Under the pieces are notes generated by a model. It saw only the letters and a list, made by a program, of their open reading frames with translations, made no database searches and was not told where the DNA came from. DNA of 64,000 nucleotides from Collinsella sp. An7 (GTDB taxonomy: Bacteria; Actinomycetota; Coriobacteriia; Coriobacteriales; Coriobacteriaceae), in NCBI RefSeq assembly GCF_002159335.1, contig NZ_NFHP01000003.1, forward strand, positions 298,304-362,303, given 5' to 3'. The position numbers and the translations under genes are program-made. This document shows, piece by piece, positions 44,164 to 56,930 of this stretch; the stretch's first letter is position 1; the number at the start of each line of letters is the position of its first letter.

Positions 44164-45708
44164 CTACTGACCAAGGCAGCCGGCAACCTCGCCCGCAAGC
44201 GTGATGGTACCGGCCGCCACCACAGGCTCGCCCGCGGCCGTCAGAGCATCGAGCGCCTCAGGCACGCTGCCATACACCGCTACGAGGTCGCCCTCGGGGC
44301 GCCCGAGCGCCGCAAGCCGCTCGGCCACCAAGCCGGCGAGCTCGCGGGCGGTCATCGCGCGCGTCGAGGCGGTCTGGGTCACCACCACGCGCGGGAAGGC
44401 CGGCACCAGCACGTCCACGATGCCTGAGACATCCTTGTCGGTAAGCGCCGCGATGAGGAGCGTCGGGCGCTCTGCCACGACGGGCGAGATCTCGTCCAGC
44501 GAGCTCACGAACATCTCGCACGACTGAGGGTTATGGCAGGCGTCCACGAGCACCAGCGGCTCGGCGCGCACCACGTCAAAACGCCCGGGCGTGGGGCACG
44601 TCGCCAGACTCTCCTCGAGCGTCACGGGGTCGAGCGCGCGGGCGAGGTACGCCTCGGCAAGTGCGATGGCACAGGCGGCGTTTTGTGCCTGGTAGGCGGG
44701 CTTGACGATACGCGGCGTGTAGATGGCGCGCGACGTCGTGGTAGAGAACACGCACGCGTCTCCCAGCCGTTTGGGCCGCTCGAGCACCACATGGTTGGCA
44801 AGCAGGGGCACTACGCCGCAAGCGCGGCAGCGCTCGTCCATCACGCGCTGCACGCTCGACTCATGCGTACCCTCGCCGAGCACGACCGCACGCCCCGGCT
44901 TGATGACGGCGGCCTTCTCGCCGGCGATCTGGGCAAGCGTGTCGCCCAGGATCCGCATGTGGTCGAGGCCGATCCCCGTGATGGCCACGGCCACCGGATC
45001 CGTCGCGCTCGTGGCGTCCCAACGCCCGCCAAGTCCGACCTCGAGCACCGCCACATCAACCGCCGCCTCGGCAAAGATCACCAGCGCAGCCACAGTGAGC
45101 AGGTCAAAGGGGGTGATGGTATAGGCGCGCTCCCCCGCCGCGATGCGGCGGGCATTAACGCGCTCCCCCGCCGCACGGGCCGCCGACACCCCGTGCGCAA
45201 AGGCCTCGTCGCTCACAACACGCCCGCCGATCTCCATGCGCTCGGGATAACGCACGAGCTGGGGCGAGGTGTAGAGTGCCGAGGTGAGCCCCTCTCCCAA
45301 AAGGATCGCCGCGGTAAAGCGCGCCGTTGACGTCTTGCCGTTGGTACCGGCAACCTGAATGCAATCGAAGTGACGGTCCGGCCGTTCGAGCTCGTCGAGC
45401 ATGTCGATCACCGTCTCGAGCAGAGGACCGGCATCGCCCGAGATGGTGCCGGTATCCGCCGCCAGGGCAACGGCCTCGTCAAAGGGGAGCTCCTCCACGG
45501 CAAACGGCACACGATATCTGGGGAGACGCTGGTTGGGGCATGCCGCCTCACGTCCCGCCGTGACGGGCTTCTCGGGACTCAGGCTGGGTTGCAGCGGCGG
45601 CACTGCGCGTTCCTCGGCTTTACCCCGATCCGCCTCACCACGTTTACCCGGGGTGCAATTGCCGTTATTCAGCGTCTCCCTCGACGCGCCAGGATTGCAA
45701 ACGGTCAC
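44164..45708 (-). CDS. folC: Folylpolyglutamate synthase / dihydrofolate synthase
   Basis: FolC (514 residues) adds glutamate to dihydropteroate and polyglutamylates folates. The ATP-binding motif is 'CIQVAGTNGKTSTARFTAAI', and 'LYTSPQLVRYPERMEIGG' and 'AVLEVGLGGRWDATS' are signatures of the Mur-ligase-like family. A poorly conserved N-terminal extension of roughly 65 residues precedes the normal start of the domain. The GTG has GAGGAGGAG immediately upstream, so the extension may be real. It ends the folate/one-carbon gene cluster. Confidence 0.94.
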   Translation of the reverse strand: MTVCNPGASRETLNNGNCTPGKRGEADRGKAEERAVPPLQPSLSPEKPVTAGREAACPNQRLPRYRVPFAVEELPFDEAVALAADTGTISGDAGPLLETVIDMLDELERPDRHFDCIQVAGTNGKTSTARFTAAILLGEGLTSALYTSPQLVRYPERMEIGGRVVSDEAFAHGVSAARAAGERVNARRIAAGERAYTITPFDLLTVAALVIFAEAAVDVAVLEVGLGGRWDATSATDPVAVAITGIGLDHMRILGDTLAQIAGEKAAVIKPGRAVVLGEGTHESSVQRVMDERCRACGVVPLLANHVVLERPKRLGDACVFSTTTSRAIYTPRIVKPAYQAQNAACAIALAEAYLARALDPVTLEESLATCPTPGRFDVVRAEPLVLVDACHNPQSCEMFVSSLDEISPVVAERPTLLIAALTDKDVSGIVDVLVPAFPRVVVTQTASTRAMTARELAGLVAERLAALGRPEGDLVAVYGSVPEALDALTAAGEPVVAAGTITLAGEVAGCLGQ

Positions 45709-45878
45709 GGCTCCTCCTCAATAGCTCTGGCATGCAGCAACCCATCCTAGCGCAACGCACGGACTGCGTCTCGGGTGCGTCAAGCGCTCCACTGCGAAAC
45801 GCACGTGGCGGCGCGGGCGCTTACTTGAATGTTCAAGAACCCGTGGACAGGCCTCAAGAGTCCCGCAACACGCTGCCG

Positions 45879-46029
45879 TGGCCAAAATCTGGAGAAATCA
45901 ACGTTTGAGAACGCACCTGGTTTCCGCAGCGCCATGGTGGCAAAACGGTTCCTGCATAAACGGGGAGTGAGCTCGTTCACTCCCCGTTTACCAGGCCAGG
46001 GAATCGTTGATTTCTCCGGATTTTGACCA
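45879..46029. repeat. About 151-bp terminal-inverted-repeat element, copy 2
   Basis: 28-bp inverted repeats at about 45879-45906 and 46002-46029, with three mismatches, share the sequence of the arms at 13141-13294 (AAAATCTGGAGAAATCAACG and its complement). The interior is different and includes a 14-bp perfect hairpin. The right arm forms the 3' end of the cyclo-ligase gene. Confidence 0.75.
45957..45990. terminator. Strong hairpin inside repeat copy 2
   Basis: A perfect 14-bp stem (45957-45970 with 45977-45990) with a 6-nt loop GCTCGT. It overlaps the stop codon of the cyclo-ligase gene and may terminate its transcript on the minus strand, although only AUGCAG follows and no U-tract is present. 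Confidence 0.5.
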
Positions 46030-46662
46030 AGCAGAGGCGGACGACCCAGCCTGATGCCCAGCAGCGCAAGAAATCGGACCCTCTTCCGTCACGACGCAGG
46101 CAACCGCGCGGTCATACGCATCGAGAGCGCCAAGCTCCCCGAGGCTCCAGACAAGCTGGGCGCTCCGGCAAAGTCCCAGCGCAACGCCCGAGAACCCCGC
46201 AAGAAACCGGTCGTAGTACCCGCCGCCATATCCAAGTCGAAATCCCTGCCGGTCATACGCAAGACCGGGCACAAGCGCCACTGCGTGTCGTAGCGCCGCA
46301 GGGTCAATCAAACGATTGCTGCATGCCTCGGGCTCGGGAATCCCCCAAGACCCGGGAGCAAGTGCGTCCAACTCACCTGGCCCGACTCGATACCAGCTCA
46401 GCGTATTGCCCGCGTTGCACCGAGGAAGCGCCACCGTTTTATCAGCGAGCCACGCCTCCTCAATGAGCGGACGCGTAGAGACCTCACTCCCCATAGCGTA
46501 GTAAGCGAGCACAACATCCGCCTGCCGCCACGCGGCAAGCGCGCAAACGCGCCGCGCAATGCGAGCATCTGCCGAGACGCGCGTCTCCGTTACCAACCCA
46601 TCTCGTTCCGCCCGAAAGCGGCGCCTCAGCTCACGCTTATGCTCCGACACGCTGTTACCCAT
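45988..46662 (-). CDS. 5-formyltetrahydrofolate cyclo-ligase
   Basis: Enzyme of 224 residues converting 5-formyl-THF to 5,10-methenyl-THF with ATP. The family motifs are the N-terminal basic '[15 protein letters not shown]', and the C-terminal '[16 protein letters not shown]', the nucleotide-binding glycine-rich loop. The last 13 residues ('[12 protein letters not shown]' and preceding W) are encoded by the right arm of a dispersed inverted-repeat element, so the tail was probably acquired by insertion. It overlaps folE by 8 nt. Confidence 0.92.
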   Translation of the reverse strand: MGNSVSEHKRELRRRFRAERDGLVTETRVSADARIARRVCALAAWRQADVVLAYYAMGSEVSTRPLIEEAWLADKTVALPRCNAGNTLSWYRVGPGELDALAPGSWGIPEPEACSNRLIDPAALRHAVALVPGLAYDRQGFRLGYGGGYYDRFLAGFSGVALGLCRSAQLVWSLGELGALDAYDRAVACVVTEEGPISCAAGHQAGSSASAWSKSGEINDSLAW

Positions 46663-47227
46663 TGAGCCCCAGCAGGCGGAGGGCCTCCTCGCGGGTCTTG
46701 ATATCGTTTTTGAACCCGCCGCGGACGGCAGAGGTCACCGTGAGGGCGCCTGCCGCCCGGATGCCGCGCATCGTCATGCAGGTGTGCTCCGCCTCCAGCA
46801 CCACGAGTACGCCGAGCGGCTCGAGCTCGGCCATGAGCCCGTCGGCAATCTGAGCCGTCAGACGCTCCTGCAGCTGCATGCGGTGCGCGTAGCCCGAGAC
46901 CGTCCGCGCGATCTTGGAGAGCCCGGTGATGCGCCCCGCGCGCGGAATGTAGACCACGTGCGCTTTACCGGTAAACGGCAGGATATGGTGCTCGCACATC
47001 GAGGAGAAGGGGATGTCGCGAACGATCACCATCTCCTCGTTGCCGCTCTCGGTGAACTGCTTGCGCAGGTGGGCCGCAGGGTCCTCGTCATACCCGCTAA
47101 AGAGCTCCGCGGCCGCCCGGGCAACACGGTCGGGCGTCTCCAGCAGACCGGGACGGTCGGGGTCCTCCCCCACCGCAAGCAAAAACTCACGGACCGCGGC
47201 GCGGGCGCGCTCAAGGTCGACTGCCAT
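46655..47227 (-). CDS. folE: GTP cyclohydrolase I
   Basis: FolE (190 residues) opens GTP to dihydroneopterin triphosphate, the first step of folate synthesis. Zinc ligands and catalytic residues are in '[20 protein letters not shown]' and '[16 protein letters not shown]'. The motif '[20 protein letters not shown]' is diagnostic. ATG 47227 has AAAGGAG six bases upstream. It lies between folD and the cyclo-ligase gene, with an 8-nt overlap with the latter. Other de novo folate genes (folP, folK, folB) are not in the window. Confidence 0.95.
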   Translation of the reverse strand: MAVDLERARAAVREFLLAVGEDPDRPGLLETPDRVARAAAELFSGYDEDPAAHLRKQFTESGNEEMVIVRDIPFSSMCEHHILPFTGKAHVVYIPRAGRITGLSKIARTVSGYAHRMQLQERLTAQIADGLMAELEPLGVLVVLEAEHTCMTMRGIRAAGALTVTSAVRGGFKNDIKTREEALRLLGLNG

Positions 47228-47297
47228 GGCTACTCCTTTACGTTCGCCGCGGACGCGGCATAAGGCGGTTATCGTCGAAAGGTTGCTTTGACCCGGA

Positions 47298-48167
47298 TCA
47301 CATGTCAACGCGCTTTGTGAGGGCGCGCTCCGCGGCCTCGACCACGTGCCGCATAAGGACGGCCGTCGTCACCGCCCCCACGCCCCCGGGAACGGGCGTG
47401 ATGGCATCCACGATGGGCTCGACCTCGTCAAAGGCAACATCGCCCACAAGGGCGCCTGTCACAGGGTCGGCGTTGATGCCCACGTCGACCACGGTCTGGC
47501 CCTGACGCACGGCGGCAGTTCCAACGGTCGCGGCGTGCCCCGCGGCAACCACGAGCACGTCGGCGCGTGCGCACTCGGCGTCGAGATCGCGCGTGCGAGT
47601 GTGGCACATGGTGACGGTGGCATTGCGCGAGAGGAGCATGAGCGAGACCGGCCGGCCGATCACAAGCGAGCGCCCGACCACGCAGACGCGAGCGCCCTCG
47701 AGCGGCACATCCGAGCGCTCGAGAAGCTCCACCACCGCCTCGGCCGTGCAGGGGGCAAAACCTACCGTACGGTCGGCAAAGACGCCGTAGAGGGCACCGG
47801 GGGTGATGCCGTCCATATCTTTCTCGGGTGCGAGGGCACCGCAGAGAGCCTCCTCAACCAAACCCGCAGGCAGAGGACGAAAGATAAGGCACCCATGGAC
47901 AGCGGCATCTGCATTGAGACGCTCCACGCAGGCGAGAAGCTCTGCCTGCGTCACGTCCTCGGCAAAGACCTCGCGCCGCACCGCAACACCGCAGCGCTCA
48001 GCCCGCTTGAGAATCCCCCGCTCATAGGCGAGGTCGCCAGGGGCCTCCCCCACACGCACCACAGCGAGCGTGGGAACGGTCCCGCGTTCGGCAAGCGCGG
48101 CAGCGCGCTCGGCGACCTCCTCTACAAGCTGGGCAGCCACCGGCGCGCCGCGCAGCAGCCTAGCCAT
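47298..48167 (-). CDS. folD: FolD-type methylene-THF dehydrogenase lacking the cyclohydrolase lysine
   Basis: FolD homologue of 289 residues. The Rossmann half is normal ('[20 protein letters not shown]', '[15 protein letters not shown]'), as is 'EKDMDG'. At the active site, the motif that is usually Y-V-x-x-K is 'YERGI': Tyr48 is present but the essential lysine (Lys56 in E. coli) is Ile52. The usual VQLPLP motif is 'IFRPLP', so the glutamine is also lost. Both residues serve cyclohydrolase chemistry, so the protein is predicted to be a monofunctional dehydrogenase. This suits the neighbour fchA, which overlaps its start by 8 nt. ATG 48167 has GAGGAGG upstream. Confidence 0.9.
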   Translation of the reverse strand: MARLLRGAPVAAQLVEEVAERAAALAERGTVPTLAVVRVGEAPGDLAYERGILKRAERCGVAVRREVFAEDVTQAELLACVERLNADAAVHGCLIFRPLPAGLVEEALCGALAPEKDMDGITPGALYGVFADRTVGFAPCTAEAVVELLERSDVPLEGARVCVVGRSLVIGRPVSLMLLSRNATVTMCHTRTRDLDAECARADVLVVAAGHAATVGTAAVRQGQTVVDVGINADPVTGALVGDVAFDEVEPIVDAITPVPGGVGAVTTAVLMRHVVEAAERALTKRVDM

Positions 48168-48804
48168 GGGAGGCCTCCTCGCGGATCGCCTCGGCAACCG
48201 AAGTGGCGAGCGCATCGGCATGCGGTATATAGCGAGCGAGCAGGTCGTCAGCCTCAGCCTCGAGGTCGCGCGCCACCGGATCGTCGGGAAGGGGCGTGGT
48301 GTTGACGAGCACCGTCAAGTGCGCCGCACGGAGCGCGCCCGCCGCAAGCGCCGCCCCGCAGCCCACGTCGGAGCGCATAAGGCGGCTCCCTTTGGCGTCC
48401 ATCTCGTCGAGAAGGTCGAGCGAACGGGCGCAGGCGCGCATGATCTCGATCGGCACCGAGCAGGCACCGCGCAGCGCGTCCTCGATGCGATGGGTCCGGT
48501 CGGGGTCGTCGGCGGGAATGCGATACGCTTGGGCGAGCGGCTCAAAGGCATGCGCATCGGCCTCAACGAGCGCCACAAGACGCGCCCGAAGGCCCTCGGC
48601 CTCGGCGAGCACGCGCCTGAGGTCGGGCTCCACGGCAGCATAGCGGGCCTTACCCACGGTAAAGTTCCCCGCCATCTCGCAAAGCGCCACAGCAAGCGCC
48701 CCGGCAAGCGCCGCAGCTCCGCCACCACCCGGCGCAGGCACCTTAGCAGCAAGCTCCGAAGCAAACGCCTCGCAACTCAAATCGGTAAGCTTATCCCTCA
48801 ACAA
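48160..48804 (-). CDS. fchA: Methenyl-THF cyclohydrolase / formimino-THF cyclodeaminase family
   Basis: Protein of about 214 residues from the cyclodeaminase/cyclohydrolase (FTCD_C) family. The motif 'VPAPGGGGAAALAGALAVAL' with 'MAGNFTVGK' is diagnostic. In formate-using anaerobes the stand-alone form (FchA) interconverts methenyl- and formyl-THF. Here it lies between fhs and folD, which supports that role. The start is a TTG; GAAAGGG lies 5 nt before TTG 48804 and 8 nt before TTG 48801, so the exact codon is uncertain. Confidence 0.88.
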   Translation of the reverse strand: MLRDKLTDLSCEAFASELAAKVPAPGGGGAAALAGALAVALCEMAGNFTVGKARYAAVEPDLRRVLAEAEGLRARLVALVEADAHAFEPLAQAYRIPADDPDRTHRIEDALRGACSVPIEIMRACARSLDLLDEMDAKGSRLMRSDVGCGAALAAGALRAAHLTVLVNTTPLPDDPVARDLEAEADDLLARYIPHADALATSVAEAIREEASHG

Positions 48805-48913
48805 TCCAACCCTTTCGGTAGAAACATGCAACAAGCCCCAGGGAACCCGTCACCGCACTAACCCCGTCACCCACGCGATATCTAGACCACCGCGAATCAA
48901 GGCAGAAGGCGCA

Positions 48914-49019
48914 GGCCTCGGGGCCCGGCCGTCCGCTAAGGCGTTTCCCGCAGGCGCTCGCGCGCAGAGCGCGCGACCGCCGAGGACCACGCCCAGGCGG
49001 ACGGCCGGACCCCGAGGCC
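48914..49019. repeat. 106-bp inverted-repeat unit between fhs and fchA
   Basis: 23-bp arms (48914-48936 and 48997-49019) with one mismatch enclose a 60-bp interior that holds a second hairpin (TCGCGCGC/GCGCGCGA, about 48958-48976). It begins 17 nt past the fhs stop codon. It may terminate fhs or be another palindromic repeat. Confidence 0.65.
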
Positions 49020-49035
49020 GCAGGGAGCCAAAGCC

Positions 49036-50709
49036 TTAGAAGAGCCCCACAATTGTGCCGTCCTCCAGCACGTCGATCTTCTCAGCAGCGGGTACCTTAG
49101 GCAGGCCAGGCATCGTCATGATGTCGCCCGTGAGCGCCACCACAAAGCCCGCACCGGCCGAGACATTGAGGTTCCGAACCGTGATGCGGAAGTGCTCTGG
49201 CGCGCCGAGCACATGCTGGTCGTCGGTAAAGGAGTACTGGGTCTTTGCCACGCACACGGGCAAGTTGCCAAAGCCGTTGGCCTCGAGCTGCTTGAGCTGC
49301 TTCTTGGCGCCCGGGATGTAGTCGACCCCGTCGGCATGGTAAATCTTGGTGGCGATGGCCTCGAGCGCCTCCTCGATCGAGGCGCCGGACTCGTACGAGT
49401 AGTGGAACTCGTGCGGCTCCTCGCAAAGGCGCATGACCTCCTCGGCAAGTGCCTCGCCGCCAGCGCCGCCCTTTGCCCACACCTCAGAGAGCGCCACGTT
49501 AACGCCGAGCTCGCGGCACTTCTCCTCCACAAGCGCAAGCTCTGCGGGAGTATCCGTGGGGAAGGCGTTGATGGCGACCACGCAGGGGAGCCCGTACACG
49601 TTGCGGATGTTAGAGACGTGCCGCAGGAGGTTGGGCAGGCCCGCCTCGAGCGCCTCGAGGTTCTCGGTCGTGAGCTCCGCCTTGGGCACGCCGCCGTTGT
49701 ACTTGAGGGCGCGCACCGTGGCAACCACTACCACGGCGTCGGGGTCGAGCCCAGCCATACGGCACTTGATGTCGAGGAACTTCTCGGCACCGAGGTCCGC
49801 GCCAAAGCCCGCCTCGGTCACCACGTACTCGCCAAGCTTGAGGGCGGTGTCGGTCGCCTGTACGGAGTTGCAGCCGTGCGCGATGTTGGCAAAGGGGCCA
49901 CCGTGCACAAAGGCCGGCGTGTGCTCGAGCGTCTGCACGAGGTTAGGCTTGATGGCATCCTTGAGGAGCGCCGCCATGGCACCCTCGGCATGCAGGTCGC
50001 TCGCGGTCACGGGCTCGCCGGCATAGGTATAGGCCACGACCATGCGCCCCAGGCGGCGCTTGAGGTCCATGAGGTCGGAGGCGAGGCAGAACGCCGCCAT
50101 GACCTCAGAGGCCACGGTGATGTCAAACCCGTCCTCGCGCGGGACGCCCTGCATCTTGCCGCCCAGGCCATCCACGATGTGGCGGAGCTGGCGGTCGTTC
50201 ATGTCGACGGCGCGCTTCCACACGATCTGCTTGGGGTCGATCCCAAGGGCGTTGCCCTGCTGGATGTGGTTGTCGAGCATTGCGGCGAGCAGGTTGTTGG
50301 CCGCGCCGATAGCGTGGAAGTCGCCCGTAAAGTGAAGGTTGATGTCCTCCATGGGCACCACCTGTGCGTAGCCGCCGCCGGCCGCACCGCCCTTGATGCC
50401 AAAGACCGGGCCGAGCGACGGCTCGCGGAGCGCGAGCACCGCCTTCTTGCCAAGCCGGTTGAGCGCGTCGGCAAGGCCGACCGAGGTGGTGGTCTTGCCC
50501 TCGCCCGCCGGCGTGGGGTTGATGGCCGTCACGAGCACGAGCTTGGCCTTGCGCGGAAGATCCTTGAGGGCGTGGATGTCGACCTTGGCCTTGTACGTGC
50601 CGTAATGGTCGAGCTGGTCCTCCGTGAGGCCCACCTTGGCGGCGACCTCCGAGATGGGGAGCATCTCCGCCTCCTGCGCGATCTCGATATCCGACTTGTA
50701 CTCTGCCAT
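49036..50709 (-). CDS. fhs: Formate-tetrahydrofolate ligase
   Basis: Fhs (557 residues) makes 10-formyl-THF from formate, THF and ATP. The P-loop is '[20 protein letters not shown]', and the substrate-binding region includes '[20 protein letters not shown]' and '[15 protein letters not shown]'. All conserved blocks of the family appear intact, and the length is typical. The ATG has GAGAGGGG upstream. With fchA and folD it completes the route from formate to methylene-THF. A purine-synthesis or reductive role is possible; no CO dehydrogenase or methyltransferase of the Wood-Ljungdahl pathway is in the window. Confidence 0.96.
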   Translation of the reverse strand: MAEYKSDIEIAQEAEMLPISEVAAKVGLTEDQLDHYGTYKAKVDIHALKDLPRKAKLVLVTAINPTPAGEGKTTTSVGLADALNRLGKKAVLALREPSLGPVFGIKGGAAGGGYAQVVPMEDINLHFTGDFHAIGAANNLLAAMLDNHIQQGNALGIDPKQIVWKRAVDMNDRQLRHIVDGLGGKMQGVPREDGFDITVASEVMAAFCLASDLMDLKRRLGRMVVAYTYAGEPVTASDLHAEGAMAALLKDAIKPNLVQTLEHTPAFVHGGPFANIAHGCNSVQATDTALKLGEYVVTEAGFGADLGAEKFLDIKCRMAGLDPDAVVVVATVRALKYNGGVPKAELTTENLEALEAGLPNLLRHVSNIRNVYGLPCVVAINAFPTDTPAELALVEEKCRELGVNVALSEVWAKGGAGGEALAEEVMRLCEEPHEFHYSYESGASIEEALEAIATKIYHADGVDYIPGAKKQLKQLEANGFGNLPVCVAKTQYSFTDDQHVLGAPEHFRITVRNLNVSAGAGFVVALTGDIMTMPGLPKVPAAEKIDVLEDGTIVGLF

Positions 50710-50769
50710 GCCGCAACCCCTCTCTTACGGTTGAAACGTATGCACTAGCATAGCCCATGGAGAAAAACA

Positions 50770-50812
50770 GGGCGGGTCCGTTTTCTCAAACGCGAGAAAA
50801 ACGGACCCGCCC
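50770..50812. repeat. 43-bp palindrome upstream of fhs
   Basis: GGGCGGGTCCGTTTTCTC (50770-50787) pairs with 50794-50812 with a single-base bulge; the loop is AAACGC. Its GGGTxCGTTTTTCTC core is shared with the palindrome at 55280-55351. Confidence 0.65.
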
Positions 50813-50817
50813 CACGA

Positions 50818-50877
50818 TGTGACATTGGGAACAGGTTACTTTGTCACGTGACCATATAACCTGTCCCCGTTGTCACA
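50818..50877. repeat. 60-bp palindrome, GGGACAGG family, copy 1
   Basis: Outer TGTGACA/TGTCACA arms, middle ACAGGTTA/TAACCTGT and a central GTCACGTGAC make a near-continuous palindrome 5 nt past the GH1 stop codon. A related palindrome lies on the other side of the same gene at 52437-52493. Confidence 0.7.
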
Positions 50878-50882
50878 GATAC

Positions 50883-52373
<1,491 letters not shown>

Positions 52374-52436
52374 TCATGAGGTGGGGTGCTTCGGGGCCGA
52401 CGACACGCCCCAATCGGTCGACGGAGAGTCGCAGCG

Positions 52437-52493
52437 TAACAATGGGGACAGGTTAAGTTGTCACGCGACAACATAACCCGCCCCATTGTCACA
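52437..52493. repeat. 57-bp palindrome, GGGACAGG family, copy 2
   Basis: GGGGACAGGTTAAGTTGTC (52444-52462) pairs imperfectly with 52467-52486 about a central ACGC. It shares GGGACAGGTTA, GTCAC and TAACC blocks with the palindrome at 50818-50877. It lies 7 nt past the valS stop codon and may also act as terminator of valS. Confidence 0.7.
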
Positions 52494-52499
52494 TAGGTG

Positions 52500-55208
<2,709 letters not shown>

Positions 55209-55279
55209 GATGGTCCTTTCTGCAAACGGTAGGCAGAAGGATAGCACAGCACCTGAGCAGGTTTCTGCCGTGTTACCCT

Positions 55280-55351
55280 GAGTGAGAATAGGGGGACGGG
55301 TGCGTTTTTCTCAATTTTGAGAAAAACGCACCCGTCCCCCTATTCTCACTC
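55280..55351. repeat. 72-bp perfect palindrome overlapping the 3' end of cca
   Basis: Two 35-bp arms pair without mismatch (55280-55314 with 55317-55351) around a 2-nt centre. The arms begin GAGTGAGAATAGGGGGACGG and contain GGGTGCGTTTTTCTCAA. The cca stop codon (55346-55348) lies within the right arm. It would be a very strong terminator hairpin on either strand, and shares a core with 50770-50812. Confidence 0.8.
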
Positions 55352-56746
55352 GGAAAGAAGATAGGCCAGGAGATCTTCCGTGCGATTGGGGACCTCGCCC
55401 GCCATGGTGGCCTCGAGCGCGCGGTCGAGCATACGCCCGATGCCCGGGCCCGGGGCCACGCCCGCAGCAATGAGGTCGCGCCCCTTGAGGGCAAGGGTCG
55501 CGATGCTATACGCTTCACCGTTGGCCACTAGCTCGCGCACCATCTCGCGCATCCGCTCAATGTCGTCGATGTAGCCATGGCAGCTCGGTGCCTTGCCAAG
55601 TGCATCGGCGCGCTTAAGGTCAAAAAGCTCGTTCATGAGGCGCGGGGTATCCAGAGCGGTTCCCGCAAAGAGGCGCATGACCCCGAGCAGGTTGGTGCGC
55701 TCGGCCCGCATCGGACGGTCGTGGTAGCGAATGAGCAGGCTCGCCTCGCGGATGAGCGGCGCAGGTTGCGCAAGACGGTGCATGATTCCCTCCGCGAGCT
55801 CTGCCCCACGCTCAGGGTGACCATAAAAGTGCCCCCGCCCGTGCTCGTCGAGGGTAAAGCAATCAGGCTTGCCGATATCGTGGAGAAGGGCGGCCCACAT
55901 GAGCGAGGGCGCGGTGTTCTCCTCCCCTGCCGCAGCGAGCACGCGCGCCGTATGATCGTAGACATCATAGATATGGTAGGGGCTCTGCTGCGCAAACCCG
56001 CGGCAGGCCGCAAGCTCGGGGATAGCGGCGCACATGAGCTCGGGGTAGCGCTCAAGGGCCTCTCCCCCGCGCCCCGTGGCGAGGATGCCCGAGAGCTCGA
56101 CCCCCACACGCTCGCGCGCCACGGCGTCGAGCAGCGGCGCGCAGGCGGCAAGCGCCTCCGCCGTAGCTGGGTCCATCGCAAAGCCCAATCGGCAGGCAAA
56201 GCGCACCGCCCGGAGCATGCGCAGAGCATCCTCCTCAAAACGCCGCCACGGCTCCCCCACCGCCCGGATGAGCCCGCGCCGCAGGTCGCCTCGGCCGTCG
56301 TAGAGGTCAAGAAGCCCGCGCTCGGGGTGCCAGGCCATGGCGTTGACGGTAAAGTCGCGACGCGCGAGATCCTCCTCAACGCTTGAGGCGCGTACGATCG
56401 ATTCCGGATGCCGCCCGTCGGTATAAAAACCGTCCACGCGGTAGGTCGTCACCTCGATGCGCTCGCCCGAGGCAAGGCCGGTGATTCCGCCAAACCGCGT
56501 GCCCGACTCCACCACGCCGATACCCGCCGCGCTGAGCGCCTGGGCGCTCTCTTGCCAAGAGCCGGAGCAGCACACATCGATATCGTGGCTCGGAGCGCCA
56601 CGGAGCGCGTCGCGCACCCAGCCGCCCACAAACCACGCCTCGAGCCCGGCGGCCTCGAGTGCGCTCAGCACGCGGATCGCCCCCTCGCTGGGGACGGTAC
56701 CGCAGAGCGCGTGCCCCGCAAGCGTTGTGTCGAGCGTAGCTGCCAT
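55346..56746 (-). CDS. cca: CCA tRNA nucleotidyltransferase
   Basis: Class II CCA-adding enzyme (466 residues), which builds or repairs the 3' CCA of tRNAs. The nucleotidyltransferase head has 'WFVGGWVRDALRGAPSHDID' (G-G-x-V-R-D and DxD). A C-terminal HD domain is present ('ALLHDIGKPDCFTLDEHGRG'), as in HD-bearing actinobacterial and proteobacterial forms. At least one tRNA in this window (tRNA-Arg) lacks encoded CCA, so the activity is needed. ATG 56746 has AAGGGAGG upstream. Its stop codon falls inside a perfect palindrome. Confidence 0.92.
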   Translation of the reverse strand: MAATLDTTLAGHALCGTVPSEGAIRVLSALEAAGLEAWFVGGWVRDALRGAPSHDIDVCCSGSWQESAQALSAAGIGVVESGTRFGGITGLASGERIEVTTYRVDGFYTDGRHPESIVRASSVEEDLARRDFTVNAMAWHPERGLLDLYDGRGDLRRGLIRAVGEPWRRFEEDALRMLRAVRFACRLGFAMDPATAEALAACAPLLDAVARERVGVELSGILATGRGGEALERYPELMCAAIPELAACRGFAQQSPYHIYDVYDHTARVLAAAGEENTAPSLMWAALLHDIGKPDCFTLDEHGRGHFYGHPERGAELAEGIMHRLAQPAPLIREASLLIRYHDRPMRAERTNLLGVMRLFAGTALDTPRLMNELFDLKRADALGKAPSCHGYIDDIERMREMVRELVANGEAYSIATLALKGRDLIAAGVAPGPGIGRMLDRALEATMAGEVPNRTEDLLAYLLSE

Positions 56747-56862
56747 CGGGCCTCCCTTGGTCGGAGTCCAGTATAGCGGCAGACGTGAGACCCGTGGAGC
56801 CGACGCCCACCGCACAAAGCCCCCGTGGCTCCGGAGACCATCGCCACCCACCCCAACGCAAT

Positions 56863-56898
56863 GGGGCGTCCCGCGGCAGAAAAACCGCGGGACGCCCC
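56863..56898 (-). terminator. Hairpin after the fruK-like gene
   Basis: A perfect 14-bp GC-rich stem (56863-56876 with 56885-56898) with an 8-nt loop lies 32 nt past the stop codon. There is no clear U-tract on the minus strand. Confidence 0.6.
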
Positions 56899-56930
56899 AG
56901 AAATCGCACTATGCAGCGTATGTGCAGCGC

